A stretch of 64,000 bases of DNA, taken from positions 7,456,501 through 7,520,500 of the forward strand of contig CAUEEP010000743.1 of NCBI GenBank assembly GCA_958450365.1. Direction: 5' to 3'. The DNA comes from Mesorhabditis belari (lineage: Eukaryota > Nematoda > Chromadorea > Rhabditida > Rhabditidae). Numbering within the stretch: the first letter of the stretch is position 1; every line of letters starts with the position of its first letter. The notes under the pieces are model-generated. The model made no database searches. It was not told where the DNA came from and saw nothing but the letters and a program-made list of their open reading frames with translations. The position numbers and the translations under genes are program-made. Shown in pieces: positions 61,301 to 64,000 of the stretch.

Positions 61301-61368
61301 ACCCTGTGCCCAGTGAGCTTCCACGCGATTCCGCCGATCTTCGTTCACCATTGGTCTCAAAGTTGTGA
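52330..61368 (+). CDS. Class B (secretin-family) peptide GPCR
   Basis: Fifteen exons with matching phases give 556 residues: 52330-52583, 55433-55569, 55613-55738, 56708-56802, 57134-57225, 57268-57409, 57558-57711, 57976-58109, 58156-58241, 58412-58532, 58616-58681, 58730-58816, 59140-59172, 59897-59963, 61292-61368. A hydrophobic stretch near residue 31 may be an internal signal segment. The hormone-receptor domain has CPGTWDGWQCFGDSQPGTI, CPTYIYG and GWAMRAETGQEWTDYVGC. Seven helices follow: TM1 VLAGIIPLVISAIALIPALL; TM2 in VFIIHRHLLLSFLLFGVSYL; TM3 with CR then FSWMLAEGVYLFRLL; TM4 VPLLITIVYGI; ECL2 Cys in DNEGCWIS; TM5 NLLLVTLILYILVKKLRYNP; TM6 LMLVPVFGLHFLFTIYR; TM7 GLQGFAVSIILCYANRS. 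These are class B1 hallmarks, so the ligand should be a peptide hormone, with Gs coupling common in the family. It could correspond to nematode SEB-2, SEB-3 or PDFR-1; I cannot choose. A basic cytoplasmic tail ends LRSPLVSKL. The last intron holds a dead Tc1-like element; intron 1 is 2.85 kb. Confidence 0.93.
52677..52822. repeat. 11-bp tandem repeat in GPCR intron 1
   Basis: Alternating AACTATAAAGG and AGCTTTAAAGG units, about thirteen copies. Confidence 0.95.
52823..55432. other. Remainder of GPCR intron 1
   Basis: AT- and pyrimidine-rich DNA with no recognisable exon or domain. Short frames (for example 53134-53496) are low-complexity. Possible regulatory elements cannot be read from sequence alone. 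Confidence 0.5.
57742..57895. repeat. 12-bp tandem repeat in GPCR intron
   Basis: About twelve copies of CTGTAGCTGTAG with A/G variants. Frames on the minus strand (YSYSLQLQPTA) are repeat translations. Confidence 0.96.
59210..59619. mobile_element. Foldback MITE, family E, copy 3, with 9-bp target duplication
   Basis: TIRs GGAGGTGGGACAAATGCGACC... and complement at the right, about 190-bp arms around TTAAGTTGCG. CTAGCCCAG lies at 59201-59209 and again at 59620-59628, a clear 9-bp (possibly 10-bp) target duplication. Lies in a GPCR tail intron. Confidence 0.93.
60044..61180 (-). pseudogene. Tc1-like transposase relic
   Basis: Minus-strand pieces in several frames: SYREILRKIGCSHQLIS (about 61090-61140, N-terminal helix-turn-helix), TSPQIKTNLNLHVSSRTIRR (about 60780-60840), RNFKRGGVMVWAAFSASG (about 60460-60515) and DLNPQENVWGYMVRKIYANS (about 60190-60250), in the family order. 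Frameshifts and a misplaced 90-bp copy (60960-61050, repeating 60301-60390) show that it is dead. It lies wholly within the last GPCR intron, opposite to the host gene. Confidence 0.9.
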
Positions 61369-61484
61369 TTTTTTTTTTGAAAGCAGTTAGAGATTTGTTA
61401 CTGTGTTATTCTTTGGCTTCGTTTATTGTTTTGCTTTTATTTTGTTCTCAATTCATCGACTCTACGAGGACCACACTGTTTTTA

Positions 61485-61714
61485 CACTACTGGACAATGA
61501 AATATCACATTTGAAAAAGATCGTCACTTTCGCGCGTCTGTAACTCCCTTGTCTTTACCGTATTTCTAAATATTAATATTACCATTGTGTAGCCCTTGAA
61601 AAGAGCTTTCAGAAAATGTATAACACTAATAGTTTAAACTCAAAGACAAGGGAGTTACAGACGCGCGAAGGTGACGATCGTTTTTCAAATATCATATTTC
61701 ATTGTCCAGTCGTG
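61485..61714. mobile_element. Tc1-like MITE, family A, copy 2
   Basis: 230 bp with tips CACTACTGGACAATGAAATA and TATTTCATTGTCCAGTCGTG, flanked by TA (61483-61484 and 61715-61716). Internally nearly identical, in reverse orientation, to 28554-28784. Confidence 0.94.
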
Positions 61715-62289
61715 TATTTCCGCGCAAAAAAACTTAACCTAAATGCATTTTTTTTCTGACTCTTTTCTTGTACAAAGTTTGACAGTATTGCTTTAAAAAA
61801 ATTATATTTATAAGAAAAATTTATAAGAAAGAATGAATGATATGAATGAATTTAAAACCTTTCTGTTTTTCATTCAGTTGAGGACCTTTGCTTCTCTCTC
61901 TGGCACTTCTCTTGTGGTTCACAATTTACCGGTCAATAAAAAAGAATTTCGTTTATTTCAATTGAAAACTCAACTTTTGAGTGTTTAAGATAATAAAAAC
62001 AAGTTTCAGAGGAAAACATGAGCTCAGATATTTCGGCCACACACAGTTGACAGGAGTGGGATAAATTATTCGCCAAATTTCCCCCCAATTTCCCCCCAAC
62101 TTGCCTACTTTGATCCTTCTTCCCAAACACTTTATTGATACGATCAAGAGGATCGGTATCGTTTTTCAATCGGCGTAAGTTTTGTCAATCAAAATACGAT
62201 CAAGAGGATCGATTTTCTTTTTTGAACTCGGTGGTTTTTATGGAGGAAATTCAATAGTTGAATATATACTGGGGGTTTGAAAGAGTCTA

Positions 62290-63251
62290 CAGGGTGGGTC
62301 AAAATTACCGTTACAATGCTCACTCAAACGCAAATGCGAAAGCGAAATGGAAGAAAGCGAACGGTAACAACTTCAGCAAATGTCAAAAAAAAGTGAGAAA
62401 TCGTCTGTTGAAAACGCCAAACTAATCGGTGCGGACAATGTCACAACAAGTTTTTAAAAAAATGGGGATACAGAGCGAACATCCCTTAGAAGAATCATGA
62501 AAAACAAGCTCAAGTTAAAGGTCTACAAGAAAAATAAATCACAAATGCTATCAGTTGACGCTATCAACCACACAAAACTGTTGATAGTTTGAAAAAAGCG
62601 CTCGAAAAGGCTTGGGAAGAGTTGGATCTCCTTCTCGCCACGATCGAGAAGAGCTGGATCTCCTTCTCGCCACGATCGAGAAGAGTTGGATCTCCTTCTC
62701 GCCACGATCGAGAAGAGCTGGATCTCTTTCTCGGCATGATCGAGAAGAGCTGGATCTCCTTCTCGCCACGATCGAGAAGAGTTGGATCTCCTTCTCGCCA
62801 CGATCGAGAAGAGCTGGATCTCCTTCTCGCCACGATCGAGAAGAGCTGGATCTCTTTCTCGGCATGATCGAGAAGAGCTGGATCTCCTTCTCGCCACGAT
62901 CGAGAAGAGTTGGATCTCCTTCTCGCCACGATCGAGAAGAGCTGGATCTCCTTCTCGCCACGATCGAGAAGAGCTGGATCTCCTTCTCGCCACGATCGAG
63001 AAGAGCTGGATCTCCTTCTCGGCATGATCGAGAAGAGCTGGATCTCCTTCTCGCCTTCTCGCCACGATCGACGCTTTTCTACGACGTTTGGACGCCTCTG
63101 TAAAAGCTATTGGAGATCTGTTTGAAAAGGAATAGTTTTTATGAATTGTTCTGAGACAATAAAAGCTATTTTTAAGAAAAATCTTTGACCTTTTGAGTTG
63201 CGTTTTATACAGAGACTTTTTTATATGTAACGGTAATTTTGGCCCATCCTG
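62290..63251 (+). mobile_element. Tc1/mariner-superfamily element with minisatellite core
   Basis: 26-bp TIRs with two mismatches (CAGGGTGGGTCAAAATTACC at the left, CAGGATGGGCCAAAATTACC at the right as read inward), flanked by TA at 62288-62289 and 63252-63253. Left remnant of the coding part: SLRRIMKNKLKLKVYKKNK (about 62480-62535). Right remnant: FLRRLDASVKAIGDLFEKE plus stop (about 63073-63136). The catalytic middle is gone and replaced by the 32-bp array. Confidence 0.88.
62627..63062. repeat. 32-bp minisatellite inside TIR element
   Basis: About thirteen copies of a 32-bp unit with CTCGCCACGATCGAGAAGAG, and variants with CGGCATG. As 32 is not a multiple of 3 and the unit has no stop on either strand, all six frames stay open, which explains the long frames here. 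Confidence 0.97.
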
Positions 63252-63465
63252 TACATGGATCATGGCAATAAATTAGGGTTCACCGGAGGGATTTGAGAAT
63301 GTCAAGATGACCTCACCTCCTCGAAAAACTGGATATGGCCCACCGATCAACCGCAGTTTATTTAAGTGAAATGACCTAAAGATTTCAAATTTCTTTAATC
63401 ACAGTTTTGTCGTTGAAGCCAATTCTAATATTATAGCAAGTTAGCGATCGAGTTAAAATTATGAA

Positions 63466-63928
63466 AGTCGACTATTTCGTTGATTCATTTGAAAATAGTT
63501 TTTCTTTTCATATAGAAATTTTTATGCTAATTTCTCTCCACTCAACCCATTCATTCATTTTCAAATCAACATTGAAGTATTGCACTTTTGAGAGCATTCA
63601 AAACTGATCTCAAATACAGGGTGATCAAAAAGCTCCCGCACATATTGCAAAAGAAGCTCCATTTTTCAGCTAAAACTAATATCGAAATTGGACTTATTAG
63701 ATAGTTGAAGCTGAAATTCTGGGAAGCATTTCTGGACCTGATCCTGATCAGGTCTAGAACCATCCTAAACCATTCTGATCAGTCGACTATTTCGTTGATT
63801 CATTTGAAAATAGTTTTTCTTCGCATTTCATATAGAAAATTTTATGCTAATTTCTCTCCACTCAACCCATTCATTCATTTTCAAATCAACATTGAAGTAT
63901 TGCACTTTTGTGAGCATTCAAAACAAAC
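63466..63928. repeat. Direct duplication of about 140 bp
   Basis: GTCGACTATTTCGTTGATTC and the next 120 bp occur at 63466-63604 and 63782-63927 with an 8-bp indel. Between them is DNA starting ACAGGGTGATCAAAAAGCTC, which looks like a transposon tip. Confidence 0.9.
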
Positions 63929-64000
63929 TTCAAGCCTTACAAACTTTGGAAATTTCCCATTAAAGCCATTTTTAACTATTGCATTTTCGGAAGCTTTGTT

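Larger units (their letters stand above)
61369..64000. other. Downstream repeat region
   Basis: Contains a family A MITE, a TIR element with minisatellite, and a direct duplication. A minus-strand frame at 61933-62169 has a possible exon (DTDPLDRINKVFGKKDQS followed by GTAGGC), which I do not recognise and do not call as a gene. Confidence 0.5.

Noticed and set aside
62523..63263. Long open frames on both strands (up to 246 residues, Arg/Ser/Glu repeats)
   Set aside because: They are translations of the 32-bp minisatellite, which stays open in all six frames.

Overview
The window is nuclear DNA of a nematode, probably a rhabditid but not an obvious Caenorhabditis. The reasons are very short introns (many 40-60 nt) with GT...TTTCAG borders, compact genes, apparent spliced-leader acceptors (poly-T then AG) 3-4 nt before start codons, AT-rich intergenic DNA, nematode-type gene families (multi-CTLD lectin, Kunitz/lustrin protein), and a very dense load of small foldback DNA transposons. 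Genes were rebuilt by reading splice sites by eye, so most open frames in any one reading frame are only exon pieces.

Layout. 1-3386: no convincing gene; minisatellite and foldback repeats. 3387-4557 (+): a small secreted precursor with two RPGR motifs (candidate amidated neuropeptide). 4894-21273 (-): a complete furry/SAX-2 gene, the cell-polarity scaffold working with NDR kinases. 21482-24610 (-): an RSRC2-like RS-rich nuclear protein. 24873-30119 (-): a secreted multi-Kunitz/lustrin cysteine-rich protein. These three minus-strand genes lie head to tail with gaps of only about 210 and 260 bp, and the two downstream ones have an acceptor directly before the ATG, which suggests an operon-like cluster. 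30120-32205: divergent intergenic DNA with a dead mariner. 32206-34443 (+): complete FAIM. 35775-40062 (+): three-domain C-type lectin. 40063-45313: repeats only. 45314-50671 (+): proline-rich adaptor with four SH3 domains. 50672-52329: mariner relics. 52330-61368 (+): class B (secretin-family) peptide GPCR with a dead Tc1-like element in its last intron. 61369-64000: MITE, a TIR element whose core is a 32-bp minisatellite, and a direct duplication.

The genes do not form one pathway. Several are typical neuronal or signalling genes (neuropeptide-like precursor, furry, class B GPCR, SH3 adaptor), but that may be chance.

The most distinctive content is the mobile-element landscape. At least ten foldback/MITE families occur, several twice or more. 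A paralogous fragment gives a clean empty/filled insertion site with TA duplication. A SINE with a 13-bp target duplication is nested in a foldback element inside FAIM. A copied, inverted exon fragment makes the RSRC2-like intron antisense to the Kunitz gene. I found no CRISPR array, rRNA or convincing functional tRNA.
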